In this document: piece after piece, positions 15,239 to 24,437 of the stretch
How the letters are laid out: each line of letters begins with the position of its first letter
Numbering within the stretch: position 1 is the first letter of the stretch
NCBI GenBank assembly: GCA_913060515.1
Contig: CAJXRZ010000063.1
Location: 1 to 35,732 of the forward strand
From: an uncultured Pseudomonadota bacterium
Lineage (GTDB): Bacteria > Myxococcota_A > UBA796 > CAJQPC01
Length of the DNA stretch: 35,732 nucleotides
Reading direction: 5' to 3'
Notes under the pieces: model-generated
Told to the model about the DNA's origin: nothing
The model's database searches: none
What the model saw: only the letters and a program-made list of their open reading frames with translations
Translations under genes and position numbers: made by a program

Positions 15239-16464
15239 CACAGCAGCAGCCGGATCAGCATCAGCGCCACGACCACCATCAAGATCACGAAAGCCAGGAT
15301 GGCCAGACTCTCGGTGAAGGAGCGTCCGCGCACCGGCTCAACATGTTCGCCAGAGGGCTCAATCTGCTCGCTGTCGGCCTGGGGTGCTGCCGGCTCCGGG
15401 ACAGGGAGCGGCGGAAGGGCCGCCAGCTCCTCCTCCAATGGCGGCTCAAAAGCCTTCCAGTCTTTGGCGCGATCCATCGGCTCGGGCAGCTCCGCCGATG
15501 GCGGGGTGAGGCGAAGCCCGGGCGCCTCTGGCGGCGTGGACTGCGGGTCTCCCTGAGCGCTCAGGTGCGCGACGCGCTCAGTCTTTGGGGCCGCAGGCTC
15601 CGGGGGAGGGTTTTTGGCACGGACCCGGCGGGCCGCCAAGAGCTTGGCCACAAGCTCCTTGCGCTCGCTGACACCGCCTCCGTCTCGCAACAAACCATGC
15701 AAGGCGCGGATCCACTCCCGGTCCACCGGGTAGCGGTCCTCCGGGCGCTCGGCAAGCGCCCGATGAAGGGTGCGCGCTAGGGCTGGGTAGGCCCCATCCA
15801 GGGTTCTCAGGCGCTCATCCGCATCCCCACGGCCGGCGTCCTCGAACAGGGGCTCCAGGGTGACCATCTCAAAGAGCATTGCAGCCTGTTGCCACTGGTC
15901 TCCAGGGATGCTGGGCGGACCATTTTCCCCGCACTCCGGGGGGAGGTATCCAGGGGGTGTCTCCAGGCGTGCGCCGACGCCCAGGACCTGCACCTCACCA
16001 TCCACGGTGAGCCAGATGCGGGCCGGGGTGAGGTGACCGTGCGGAATCCGTTGCCCGCCGTCCAACAGGATGGCGTGCACCGCACGGACTGCGTGCGCGA
16101 TCTCAAGGGCCAAGTCCAGCGCTGTGGCAGGGGACATGGGGATGACGCCATCCCGGAGCTCCAAGAGCAGCACCTTGAGCGAGATGCCGGGGCGCTGTGC
16201 CAGAGCGAGCGCACCCTGACCGGCAAAGAAACCCAGCGGTTTTGGTACCCGAGGGTCGTCTACCAGACGCAGCAGCTCGTACTCCGCCCGGAGGTCGGCC
16301 ATGACCTCTTTGTCACCCAAGTTCTCGGTGATTCTCAGGGTTGCAAGACGTGGTTCTCGCTGGGTGCCGTCGTCGCGTCGGGCCGCCCAAAGAGAGACGC
16401 CCGCACCGGCCTCCAGCTCTTGGAGCAACCTAAAGGGGCCAATTCGTTGTTCCGCTCTTGGCAA
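15238..16464 (-). CDS. Membrane-anchored protein-kinase-like protein, probable pseudokinase
   Basis: The product has about 408 residues if it starts at the TTG at 16464; a TTG at 16536 would add 24 residues and neither has a clear ribosome site. The first 265 residues follow the Ser/Thr kinase fold, but catalytic positions are lost: the VAIK region reads RLATLRI, HRDLKP reads HGHLTP (142-147) with no Asp, and DFG reads GVG (162-164). PPE in place of APE (175-177) and the F-helix Asp (GDQWQQAAMLFEM) are kept. A Pro/Glu-rich linker leads to one C-terminal helix (386-408) with a short end, a tail-anchor arrangement. It heads the operon with the MBL hydrolase and the 86-residue gene. Its likely role is binding or scaffolding rather than phosphotransfer. 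Confidence 0.72.
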   Translation of the reverse strand: MPRAEQRIGPFRLLQELEAGAGVSLWAARRDDGTQREPRLATLRITENLGDKEVMADLRAEYELLRLVDDPRVPKPLGFFAGQGALALAQRPGISLKVLLLELRDGVIPMSPATALDLALEIAHAVRAVHAILLDGGQRIPHGHLTPARIWLTVDGEVQVLGVGARLETPPGYLPPECGENGPPSIPGDQWQQAAMLFEMVTLEPLFEDAGRGDADERLRTLDGAYPALARTLHRALAERPEDRYPVDREWIRALHGLLRDGGGVSERKELVAKLLAARRVRAKNPPPEPAAPKTERVAHLSAQGDPQSTPPEAPGLRLTPPSAELPEPMDRAKDWKAFEPPLEEELAALPPLPVPEPAAPQADSEQIEPSGEHVEPVRGRSFTESLAILAFVILMVVVALMLIRLLL

Positions 16465-16553
16465 GGGCCAGCCTGTCTTGGCACCATTGTGGCGGCAAAG
16501 CGTGGCGCTGTCCAAGGCCAGCGGGGAATGGGGCAAAACATCACAGCCATCGC

Positions 16554-16595
16554 TTGCGGGCCTAGATTCCCGCCGCTACTTTCCGGGACCCGGAA
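16554..16595 (+). promoter_or_regulatory. Candidate promoter with overlapping palindrome
   Basis: TTGCGG (16554-16559) and TACTTT (16577-16582) are spaced by 17 bp and would start transcription near 16589, about 26 bases before the GTG of the Asp-rich lipoprotein gene. A near-perfect palindrome, TTCCGGG-A-CCCGGAA (16581-16595), sits on the predicted start site, inside a second inverted repeat GATTCC/GGAATC (16565-16597). This would be a natural operator position. Match to the sigma-70 consensus is only partial. Confidence 0.35.
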
Positions 16596-16614
16596 TCCAA
16601 GCCAAGGAGCCCCT

Positions 16615-17487
16615 GTGCGTACCCCAATGATCCGCATCTCACTGATCCTCAGCGCGCTGCTCGCGCTGGCCTGCGGTGGGCGTGATGCAGGCGACGAAGT
16701 TGTTGGCGATACCTGGCTTTTGGGGGATGCCGACACCGACGCAGACGCTGACTCCGACACCGATGCAGACTCCGATGCGGACTCGGACTCGGACTCCGAT
16801 GCCGACTCCGATGCGGACTCGGACGCGGACTCAGACGCCGATGCGGACCCCGTGACCTTCGAGCCCGACTACTGGGTGATGGAGGTGACCTCGGGCTTCA
16901 GCGGGGGCATGGACTACTTCGACACCGGGACCGGCTCCAGCCCACCGACTCTGGTCGTCAGTCTCTACGAGGCGGCCTACTTCGAGACCGAGGACAGCCG
17001 CTACGCCTGTGTGTGGGTTGGAGAGATCTATGACTCTCGCACCGACAAGATGGGCTTGACCGACCTAACGGCGAGCTTCGCCTACAGCGTGACCGAGAGC
17101 TACACCGACTGCTCCGGTATGGACGCGTCCGAGTGGGGAGCCACCACCCCTGGCGCACGCTTTGAGTCCATGAACTGGGGCGTGGGACTCGGCGAGCTGG
17201 ACACGCTCAGGAGCGACATTCAGTCCGCAGCCGGAAGCGGCTGGGGTGACATCGAGGGGTCCATTCACGGCGCATACGGAAGCTGGGCGGCGAGCGGAAA
17301 GTCTCTGGTCAGCAACGCCGGCGAGTATGGCTACGGCTACGTCTACGAGACCAACAGCAGCCTCGTGCTGGTGTACGACGACGCGGGCGAGGCGATCACC
17401 CATCCCAACGGCATGATCCGATTGCCAAATCCGAGCATGTTTCAGACCCGCGCTTGGACCGTGCTCAGCACAGCGGACCTCCCCTAA
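16615..17487 (+). CDS. Lipoprotein with Asp-Ser/Asp-Ala repeat linker
   Basis: The GTG at 16615 is chosen because AAGGAG precedes it by five bases; the in-frame ATG at 16627 has no site at proper distance. Signal peptide ends LLALAC (Cys20). Residues 38-79 are an almost pure Asp-X repeat (X = Ala, Ser, Thr), like a flexible polyanionic stalk that could bind divalent metal. The remaining 210 residues form a Tyr/Trp/Gly-rich globular domain with two Cys (in SRYACVW and YTDCSG). I do not recognise that domain. It is likely exposed at the outer membrane, and the next gene encodes another Asp-rich lipoprotein. Confidence 0.8.
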   Translation: MRTPMIRISLILSALLALACGGRDAGDEVVGDTWLLGDADTDADADSDTDADSDADSDSDSDADSDADSDADSDADADPVTFEPDYWVMEVTSGFSGGMDYFDTGTGSSPPTLVVSLYEAAYFETEDSRYACVWVGEIYDSRTDKMGLTDLTASFAYSVTESYTDCSGMDASEWGATTPGARFESMNWGVGLGELDTLRSDIQSAAGSGWGDIEGSIHGAYGSWAASGKSLVSNAGEYGYGYVYETNSSLVLVYDDAGEAITHPNGMIRLPNPSMFQTRAWTVLSTADLP

Positions 17488-17596
17488 GCGGCCCTTTGCA
17501 TCGGCCAAACAAGGAGACAGGACTCAACAAATCTTGCAGTCCCGCGCCACAGGGCCCATTCTTAGGGTACACCTTGGCTCCCTATCGGAGATCCCC

Positions 17597-19525
17597 GTGC
17601 ATTTGCTGCTCCTTCTGTCCTTCGCCTGTACCAAGGAAGAGCCCGTCGTCGAGGACACCTCACCGGTGATTCTGGACGCGGACGGAGACGGATTCGACGC
17701 TCTGGATGACTGCGACGACAACGATCCCGCGGTCAACCCAGACCAAACGGAGATCCCCTACGACGGGATCGACAATGACTGCACCCTGTTCACCCCCGAT
17801 GACGACCTGGACGCCGACGGCTTCGGAATCGACACGGACTGCGACGATGCCGACTTCTACGTCAACACCGAGCGCGAGGAGATCGCGTACAACGGCAAGG
17901 ACGACGACTGCGAGCCCGCCACTCTGGACGACGATCTAGACGGCGATGGCTACAACCGGGATGAGGACTGCGCTGACCAAGACGCCAGCCGGAACCCGGA
18001 CGCCGAAGAGATCTGCGATGGGATCGACAACGACTGTGATGGGCAGCTCGACAACGGCAGCGTGGATCTGCAGCCCTTCTACAAGGACGCAGACGGCGAC
18101 GGCTACGGCTACATCGGCAACAGCGTCGAGGCTTGCTTGGCCCCCGAAGGCTACGTCACGGATCCTGGGGACTGCAACGACAACTACCCCGAGGTGAACC
18201 CCGGCGCGGACGAGGTCTGCGATTTGGTGGACAACGACTGTGACGGCGACGTGGACGGCGAGACCGCCATCGACCGCCAGTTCTGGTACGCAGACGACGA
18301 CATGGACGGCTACGGCAACCCAAGCACCGGCGTCGAGGCCTGTGATGGCCCCACCGGCTACGTGCTGGACGACCAGGACTGCGACGACGAAGACGCCTTC
18401 TACAACCCAGACACGATCTGGACCGTGGACTACGACGGCGACGGCTTTGGGGACGCCGGCTACATCGACTTCGCCTGTGAGCAGCCTGTTGGCTACGTGC
18501 TCGATGACACCGACTGCAAGGACTACGACGCCAACGTCTACCCCGGCGCTGTCGAGACCTGCGATGATCAAGACAACGACTGTGACTCATCCACCTCCGA
18601 GGACGGCACGGTGGCATTCTTGGGCACCACCACCGGCACCCTGACCGACCTGACCTCGACCTGGGCAGCCGGCGTGGACAAGGCGCCTGTGGACTTCAAT
18701 GCCACTGAGCCTGGAAGCCTGCGCGTCTGCGGCTCCAGCTACTACGCCATCATCACGACCTCCTACGACTTGGACCTCATCGGCGATGGCTCGGAGACCA
18801 GTGTCTTGGACGCCGGCCGACGTGGCTCCAACCTGCGCATCAAGGGCGCAGGCACCGTCAACATCGAGGGCCTGACCCTTCAGCGTGGCAAGTCCCGCAA
18901 GGGCGGAACCCTGCGCTGTGAGGCGGCCGCAGACGTCACCGGCACCGACGTGGTCTTCAGCGACGGCATCGGCACCAAGCAGGGCGGCCTGATCTACATG
19001 AGCGATGGCTGCCAGGTCACCTTGGACGACTTCCTGATGGAAGACGGCTGGGCCTGGGAGGATGGCGGCGGTGTCTACTTGACCGACGGCACTCTGACCT
19101 TGTCCAACGGCACGGTGGAGTACTGCGAGGCCGATGAAGACGGTGGTGCATTCGAGGTCATCGGCTTCTCCGACACCTACGATGTCGCCGACAGCCGCGT
19201 GCTCGACCTGGAAGACGTTCTGGTGCAAAACAACAGCGCCAACCGCGGCGGCGGGCTCTTCTTCAACGGCGGCAGCACCATCACCTGCTCGGCCACCTCA
19301 ACCAGCGTGAACGCTGGTTTTGTCGGCAACGATGCGGACCAACGCGGCGGCGGCGTGCGCATCTCGACCACAGGCAGCGAGCAGAGCTTCACCTCTGACA
19401 TCTGCGACTTTGGGGTCGTCGACAGCAGCAGCGACAACACCCCGAGCGACATTGAGATCGGCACGACCATCTACAGCTACGGCGACGATGCGCAGTTTGT
19501 CTGTGATGACGAGAGCTGCGAATAA
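17597..19525 (+). CDS. MopE-repeat lipoprotein with beta-helix-like C-terminal domain
   Basis: The GTG at 17597, with GGAG six bases upstream, gives MHLLLLLSFAC and lipidated Cys11. Residues 26-360 hold six copies of the MopE-type metal-binding motif (Asp/Gly-rich loop, DCDD, then PGAxExCDxxDNDCDG); the later copies carry an inserted Tyr/Gly-rich segment. The C-terminal part (about 370-642) has short repeating strands (VNIEGLTLQRGKSRKGGTL, GGGVYLTDGTLTLSNGTVE, NRGGGLFFNGGSTITC), as in right-handed beta-helix proteins that often bind or cut polysaccharides. MopE-type repeats are associated with Cu or Ca binding in other bacteria. It is presumably a surface lipoprotein, 109 bp after the Asp-rich lipoprotein gene and possibly transcribed with it. 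Confidence 0.85.
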   Translation: MHLLLLLSFACTKEEPVVEDTSPVILDADGDGFDALDDCDDNDPAVNPDQTEIPYDGIDNDCTLFTPDDDLDADGFGIDTDCDDADFYVNTEREEIAYNGKDDDCEPATLDDDLDGDGYNRDEDCADQDASRNPDAEEICDGIDNDCDGQLDNGSVDLQPFYKDADGDGYGYIGNSVEACLAPEGYVTDPGDCNDNYPEVNPGADEVCDLVDNDCDGDVDGETAIDRQFWYADDDMDGYGNPSTGVEACDGPTGYVLDDQDCDDEDAFYNPDTIWTVDYDGDGFGDAGYIDFACEQPVGYVLDDTDCKDYDANVYPGAVETCDDQDNDCDSSTSEDGTVAFLGTTTGTLTDLTSTWAAGVDKAPVDFNATEPGSLRVCGSSYYAIITTSYDLDLIGDGSETSVLDAGRRGSNLRIKGAGTVNIEGLTLQRGKSRKGGTLRCEAAADVTGTDVVFSDGIGTKQGGLIYMSDGCQVTLDDFLMEDGWAWEDGGGVYLTDGTLTLSNGTVEYCEADEDGGAFEVIGFSDTYDVADSRVLDLEDVLVQNNSANRGGGLFFNGGSTITCSATSTSVNAGFVGNDADQRGGGVRISTTGSEQSFTSDICDFGVVDSSSDNTPSDIEIGTTIYSYGDDAQFVCDDESCE

Positions 19526-19535
19526 GGGAGCGCAC

Positions 19536-19560
19536 TCCTGAGGTGTTTTGCACCTCGGGA
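19536..19560. terminator. Hairpin between convergent genes
   Basis: TCCTGAGGTG (19536-19545) pairs with CACCTCGGGA (19551-19560) around TTTTG over ten pairs including one G-T. It lies in the 88-bp gap between the MopE lipoprotein and the convergent IcmF gene. A second palindrome, GGGGAGCTCCCC, follows near 19577. No long U-tract is present, so its strength is uncertain. Confidence 0.45.
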
Positions 19561-19613
19561 CTGCTCTGATTCCTTTGGGGAGCTCCCCCAGGCCTTGGGC
19601 CCGGACGCTAGCC

Positions 19614-22600
19614 CTACATGTTGCGGCGGTACTGGCCCCCGACCTGGTAGAGCGCGCCTGAGATCTGGCCCAAGGTGCACACCTTGGTGGCCTGCATCAG
19701 GGCATCGAAGGTGTTGCCACCGCTCAGAGCGGACTGCTGCAAGGCGGCCAGAGCATCGGTGCAGGCCTTTCGGTTGCGGTCCTGGAAGGCGTCCCGGCTG
19801 CTGATGGCGTAGGTCTTCTCCTCCTCGGTGGCGCGAATGACCTCGTCTGGGGTGATGGTCGGTGAGCCGTTCTCGTCCAAGAAGGTGTTCACGCCCACGA
19901 CCGGCAGCTCTCCCGAGTGCTTGAGTCCTTCGTAGTACAGGCTCTCTTCCTGGATCTTGGAGCGCTGGTACATACGCTCCATGGCGCCAAGGACCCCGCC
20001 TCGGTCGCTGATGCGTCGGAACTCCTCCAACACGGCTGCTTCCACGGCCTGGGTCAGCCACTCAATGGCGAAGCTGCCCTGGATGGGGTTCTCGTTCTTG
20101 GACAGCCCCAGCTCCTTGTTGATGATGAGCTGGATGGCCAGAGCACGCCGCACCGACTCCTCTGTGGGGGTGGTGATGGCCTCGTCGTATGCGTTGGTGT
20201 GCAGGCTGTTGCAGTTGTCGTTCAGCGCGTAGAGCGCCTGCAGCGTGGTGCGAATGTCGTTGAAGGCGATCTCCTGAGCATGCAGGGAGCGTCCACTGGT
20301 CTGAATGTGGTACTTCAGCTTCTGAGAGCGGGCGTTTGCACCGTACTTCTCGCGCATGGCCATGGACCAAATCCGACGGGCGACGCGGCCCAAAACGGCG
20401 TACTCGGGATCCATGCCGTTGGAGAAGAAGAAGCTCAGGTTGCCGGCAAAGTCGTCCACCTTCATGCCGCGGCTCAGGTAGTACTCCACGAAGGTGAAGC
20501 CGTTGGCCAAGGTAAAGGCCAGCTGCGTGATGGGGTTGGCTCCAGCCTCGGCGATGTGGTAGCCGCTGATGCTCACGGAGTAGAAGTTGCGCACGCCGTG
20601 ATCGATGAACCAAGCTTGGATATCGCCCATCATGCGCAAGGCGAACTCGGTGGAGAAGATGCAGGTGTTCTGTGCCTGGTCCTCCTTCAGGATGTCGGCC
20701 TGAACCGTGCCGCGCACAGCCTTGAGGGTCTGAGCGCTCAGCTCCGCGTAGACATCGGCGGGCAGCACCTGGTCTCCGGTCACACCCAAGAGCATCAGCC
20801 CCAAGCCGTCGTTGCCCGGAGGCAGCTCGCCCTGGTAGCTGGGCCGAGGACGCTCGCCGTAGATCGCCTGGATCTTGGCCTGGGTCTCGGCCTCCAGTCC
20901 GTGCTCCTTGATGTACTTCTCGCAGGCTTGGTCGATGGCCGCGTTCAAGAAGAAGCCCAACACCATGGGCGCTGGCCCATTGATGGTCATCGAGACCGAG
21001 GTGCTGGGGCTGGAGAGATCAAAGCCCGAGTAGAGCTTCTTGGCGTCGTCCAGGTTTGCGACCGATACCCCGGAGTTGCCCACCTTTCCGTAGATGTCGG
21101 GCCGCTTGTCCGGGTCCTCACCGTAGAGGGTGACGCTGTCAAAGGCGGTGCTCAGGCGCTTGGCCGGCAAGCCCTTCGAGACGTAGTGGAAGCGCCGGTT
21201 GGTGCGCTCAGGCCCACCCTCTCCGGCGAACATCCGGGCGGGGTCCTCGCCGGCGCGCTTGAGGGGGAAGACTCCAGCGGTGTAGGGAAAGCTGCCGGGC
21301 AGGTTCTCTTCCATGCGCCAACGCAGAATGTCGCCCCAGTCCTTGTAGGTGGGCAGAATCACCTTGGGGAGCTTGGTGCCGCTCAGGCTCTCCGAGGTCA
21401 GCGGCAGGCGAATCTCTCGCTTGCGAACCTGGAAGACGAACTCATCCTGGGCGTAGCGGTGAAGCACGCTGGGCCACTCGACCAGGGCCTCACGGGCTTG
21501 GTGGTGCATCTGGCCTCGCAGGCCCATGTAGTGCTCAACCAGGGCATCCGCGGAGGGGTTTCCAGAGACGGAGAGCTCCGGGAGAACCTGGTCTCCTCGC
21601 TCCTGACCCAAGAGATGCAGGATGCTGCCGTACAGGGCATAGCAGGTCCGCGCGAGGCCAACTTGCTGCTCCATCTGGCGCCGGTAGCCGTCGATGCGCT
21701 CGCAGATCTCAGCCAGGTAGCGGGTGCGCTCAGGCGGAATGACGTAGCGCTTGGCGGAGTCGCTCTCTCCCAGGACCAGACCCGGCTGAAGGGGCGTGCC
21801 GGTCTTCTCCGCCAGCTTGCTCATCAGCTGCACGTAGAGCCGGTCCACGCCCGGGTCCGAGAACTGGCTGGCGATGGTTCCGTAGACCGGCAGATCCTCG
21901 TCGGCGGTGTCCCAGAGTTGCCGGTTGCGACGCAGCTGCTTGCGCACGTCCCGCAGGGCATCCATGCTGCCGCGCTTGTCGAACTTGTTGATGGCGACCA
22001 AGTCCGCGAAGTCCAGCATGTCGATCTTCTCAAGCTGGGTCGCGGCGCCGTACTCGCTGGTCATCACATACAGCGTGGTATCGGCGTGATCGACGATCTG
22101 GGTGTCGGACTGTCCAATGCCGCTGGTCTCCACGATGACCAGGTCAAAACCGGCCGCCTTGCAGATCTCGATGCTGTCGCGCACGTGCTCGGAGATGGAC
22201 AGGTTGGCTTGGCGGGTGGCCAAGCTGCGCATGTAGATGCGGGGCGAGTCCACCGCGTTCATCCGGATGCGGTCCCCGAGAAGGGCGCCGCCGGAGCGAC
22301 GCTTGCTGGGGTCGATGCTGAGCACCGCCAGGCGCTTCTCTGGGAAGTCCAACAAGAAGCGGCGCAGCAGCTCGTCTACCAAGCTGCTCTTGCCCGCCCC
22401 GCCTGTTCCGGTGATGCCCAAGACCGGGATCACGGCGTCCCCAATGAGGGTCTTGAGCTCTGCGCGAAGGGCCTCGCGCGCATCGGGCAGGTTCTCGGCG
22501 ACCGTGATCAAGGCGCCGATCGCAGCCGGACTGTGCTCGGCGACCTGCGGCAAGGCGATGGCCACGTCCTCGGCGCTGCGGGCAGCAAAGTCACACTGAG

Positions 22601-23018
22601 CGAGCAGGTCGTTGATCATGCCTTGCAGTCCCAGGCTGCGTCCGTCGTCTGGGCTGTAGATCCGGGCCACGCCGTGGGCGTGCAGCGCGTCGATCTCGCT
22701 GGGCAGGATGGTGCCGCCGCCGCCACCAAAGACCTTGATCTTGGCCCCTCGCTCCGCCAACAGGTCGACCATGTACTTGAAGTACTCGACGTGCCCCCCT
22801 TGGTAGGAGGTAATGGCGATACCCTGCACATCCTCTTGGATGGCGGTGTCTACGATCTCCTGCACCGAGCGGTTGTGGCCCAGGTGAATGACCTCGGCGC
22901 CGCTGGCCTGGAGAATCCGCCGCATGATGTTGATGGCCGCGTCGTGTCCGTCGAAGAGGGACGCAGCGGTCACCAAGCGAATGGGGTGCTGAGGGACGTA
23001 GGGCGCGGACGGGGACAT
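19614..23018 (-). CDS. icmF: Fused isobutyryl-CoA mutase (IcmF)
   Basis: The 1134-residue adenosylcobalamin enzyme interconverts isobutyryl-CoA and n-butyryl-CoA. All three parts of the fusion are present in order. The N-terminal B12-binding domain has DGHDAAIN (23-30), where His25 is the lower cobalt ligand. A MeaB-like GTPase chaperone has P-loop GTGGAGKSS (204-212) and NKFD (344-347). The mutase barrel follows, with [20 protein letters not shown] and [14 protein letters not shown]. The Phe-containing substrate segment is the IcmF form rather than that of methylmalonyl-CoA mutase. ATG 23018 has GAGG upstream; a TTG at 23030 is less likely. It is the last gene of a minus-strand run, 39 bp after the FixJ-type regulator gene. 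No acyl-CoA dehydrogenase is beside it. Confidence 0.93.
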   Translation of the reverse strand: MSPSAPYVPQHPIRLVTAASLFDGHDAAINIMRRILQASGAEVIHLGHNRSVQEIVDTAIQEDVQGIAITSYQGGHVEYFKYMVDLLAERGAKIKVFGGGGGTILPSEIDALHAHGVARIYSPDDGRSLGLQGMINDLLAQCDFAARSAEDVAIALPQVAEHSPAAIGALITVAENLPDAREALRAELKTLIGDAVIPVLGITGTGGAGKSSLVDELLRRFLLDFPEKRLAVLSIDPSKRRSGGALLGDRIRMNAVDSPRIYMRSLATRQANLSISEHVRDSIEICKAAGFDLVIVETSGIGQSDTQIVDHADTTLYVMTSEYGAATQLEKIDMLDFADLVAINKFDKRGSMDALRDVRKQLRRNRQLWDTADEDLPVYGTIASQFSDPGVDRLYVQLMSKLAEKTGTPLQPGLVLGESDSAKRYVIPPERTRYLAEICERIDGYRRQMEQQVGLARTCYALYGSILHLLGQERGDQVLPELSVSGNPSADALVEHYMGLRGQMHHQAREALVEWPSVLHRYAQDEFVFQVRKREIRLPLTSESLSGTKLPKVILPTYKDWGDILRWRMEENLPGSFPYTAGVFPLKRAGEDPARMFAGEGGPERTNRRFHYVSKGLPAKRLSTAFDSVTLYGEDPDKRPDIYGKVGNSGVSVANLDDAKKLYSGFDLSSPSTSVSMTINGPAPMVLGFFLNAAIDQACEKYIKEHGLEAETQAKIQAIYGERPRPSYQGELPPGNDGLGLMLLGVTGDQVLPADVYAELSAQTLKAVRGTVQADILKEDQAQNTCIFSTEFALRMMGDIQAWFIDHGVRNFYSVSISGYHIAEAGANPITQLAFTLANGFTFVEYYLSRGMKVDDFAGNLSFFFSNGMDPEYAVLGRVARRIWSMAMREKYGANARSQKLKYHIQTSGRSLHAQEIAFNDIRTTLQALYALNDNCNSLHTNAYDEAITTPTEESVRRALAIQLIINKELGLSKNENPIQGSFAIEWLTQAVEAAVLEEFRRISDRGGVLGAMERMYQRSKIQEESLYYEGLKHSGELPVVGVNTFLDENGSPTITPDEVIRATEEEKTYAISSRDAFQDRNRKACTDALAALQQSALSGGNTFDALMQATKVCTLGQISGALYQVGGQYRRNM

Positions 23019-23057
23019 GGGGGACCTCAATCAGGGAGGGTCCCCTATCGCAGCCAC

Positions 23058-23669
23058 CTACTCTGGGGCCAAGCCCAAGCGCATCAGCTGGCGCACCAAG
23101 TCTGTGACACCGTCGGACATGGTCTTGTTCAGCACGCGGCCGCGGTGGACCTCTGCTGTGCGGGGCGAGATGCCCAGCGCCATTCCGATGTCCTTGTTGG
23201 TCAGGCCCTTGAAGAGCAGAACCATGACCTCGCTCTCGCGGGGGGTTAGCTCATTCAAGCAGCCCTGCATCTCCAAGCGCTCGCCACGAAGGGCATAGCG
23301 CCGCTCTTCCTTCTCCATCAGGGGCTTAATCCTGGAGAAGAGCTGGTCCCGGTCCACTGGCTTTTCCAGCATGTCATCGGCGCCCGCGCGCATGGCGGAG
23401 ACCGCCACGTCCACGTTGCCGTGACCGGTCAGGACCACCACAGGCATCCACACCGGCTCTGGTGCGTGCTCCTGGAGGAGCTCCAAACCCGACATGCCCT
23501 TGGGCATGTGCAGGTCCAACAACACAACCCCTCGGGCGCCTTGTTGGGCAGCTTCGAGCAAGGACTCTGCAGAGTCATGGGTCTGAACTTCATAGTCCTG
23601 TGACTGGAGAAGCTTCTCCAACAGGACGCGAAGTGTCAGGTCATCGTCCACAACGTGAACAGTCGCCAT
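23058..23669 (-). CDS. FixJ-family response regulator
   Basis: The 203-residue product has a receiver domain (1-120) with acidic DDD (8-10), phospho-acceptor Asp52 (LLDLHMP), Thr81 (LTG) and Lys103 (EKP). A LuxR-type helix-turn-helix follows (about 140-203; LTPRESEVMVLLFKGLTNKDIG, then PRTAEVHRGRV). HRGRV is typical of the FixJ/TodT/StyR branch, usually a transcription activator. ATG 23669 has GAGGAGA upstream; a longer frame to 23717 adds nothing conserved. No histidine kinase is nearby, so its partner must lie elsewhere. It is immediately upstream of icmF in the same direction and may control the transcript or itself. Confidence 0.9.
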   Translation of the reverse strand: MATVHVVDDDLTLRVLLEKLLQSQDYEVQTHDSAESLLEAAQQGARGVVLLDLHMPKGMSGLELLQEHAPEPVWMPVVVLTGHGNVDVAVSAMRAGADDMLEKPVDRDQLFSRIKPLMEKEERRYALRGERLEMQGCLNELTPRESEVMVLLFKGLTNKDIGMALGISPRTAEVHRGRVLNKTMSDGVTDLVRQLMRLGLAPE

Positions 23670-23738
23670 CGATTGTCTCCTCGGACGTGGCACACATAGT
23701 GTATCGCGAGCTTGCACACCCTTACACCCGAGCGTGCG

Positions 23739-24407
23739 TCAGTCGTAAAGCTCCCCCAGGGACTTGAGGGCGGCGCGCCACGCCAAACGTAAATCTGGGG
23801 TATTGCCCTCTGGTGCGCTCCGCAAAAGCCCGAGCAAACACTGTTCTCGAAAGTCTGCGATTCCTTGGGCGTCCAGGTCATCGGGTCCAAGCAAGTGCAG
23901 GTCATGACGGGCCCTGAGCACGACGGCCGCCAACTCCGGCGCCTCGGCGCACTCCCGGGCGTCCATGTTCGCGATGAAGTAGGCCTGGAGGGCATCCTGG
24001 GGCTCACCCGCGATGGCGGCCCGGTGGGCCTCAAGGGAGAGGCGCTCTCTGGGTTGGGGCAGAACCGGAATGCTCAGGTCTTGGGTACGCTCCCCCTCCA
24101 ACGACCCATCGAGAGGACCGTCCATGGTCTCAGAGAGGGAAGCTGAGAGGTCTGGATCTCGACTGTAAACCGTCAGATCGACCCCCTCCGCAGAGTGGTC
24201 TTCGTAGCTGCCCGTGGCCACGGAATCGTTGACGATCAAGGTCAACTTCGGGACCAACTCCTTGATCCCGAGCAGCGCAGAGCCGCGTTTGTGGTCCTCG
24301 ACCGTGGCTTCCTGGCTGTCCTCACCCGGGTCGTACTCAATCTCAGGGTCCAATAGGTCCAGGAATCCCAGGTCCTGGGTGTCCTCGGCGAGCTGTGCCT
24401 TTGGCAT
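23739..24407 (-). CDS. Acidic protein of unknown function (222 aa)
   Basis: The ATG at 24407 has AAGGAG at good spacing. No signal peptide or membrane helix is seen. The N-terminal 115 residues are acidic and low in predicted structure (DLLDPEIEYDPGEDSQEATVED, then Ser/Asp-rich sequence). The C-terminal 100 are more helical (LEAHRAAIAGEPQDALQAYFIANMDARECAEAPEL), resembling tetratricopeptide-like helical hairpins. It sits between the DNA methyltransferase gene (30 bp upstream) and the FixJ-type regulator (69 bp downstream). I do not recognise the family. Confidence 0.72.
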   Translation of the reverse strand: MPKAQLAEDTQDLGFLDLLDPEIEYDPGEDSQEATVEDHKRGSALLGIKELVPKLTLIVNDSVATGSYEDHSAEGVDLTVYSRDPDLSASLSETMDGPLDGSLEGERTQDLSIPVLPQPRERLSLEAHRAAIAGEPQDALQAYFIANMDARECAEAPELAAVVLRARHDLHLLGPDDLDAQGIADFREQCLLGLLRSAPEGNTPDLRLAWRAALKSLGELYD

Positions 24408-24437
24408 CGGGGTCTCCTTTCTGGCCCCGAGATCGGA

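Noticed and set aside
15889..16614. Long N-terminal extension of the Asp-rich lipoprotein
   Set aside because: It would run antisense through the pseudokinase gene; the signal peptide with AAGGAG and GTG at 16615 defines the start.
19917..23249. 1110-codon frame antisense to icmF
   Set aside because: No recognisable domain. icmF on the opposite strand is unambiguous over its whole length.
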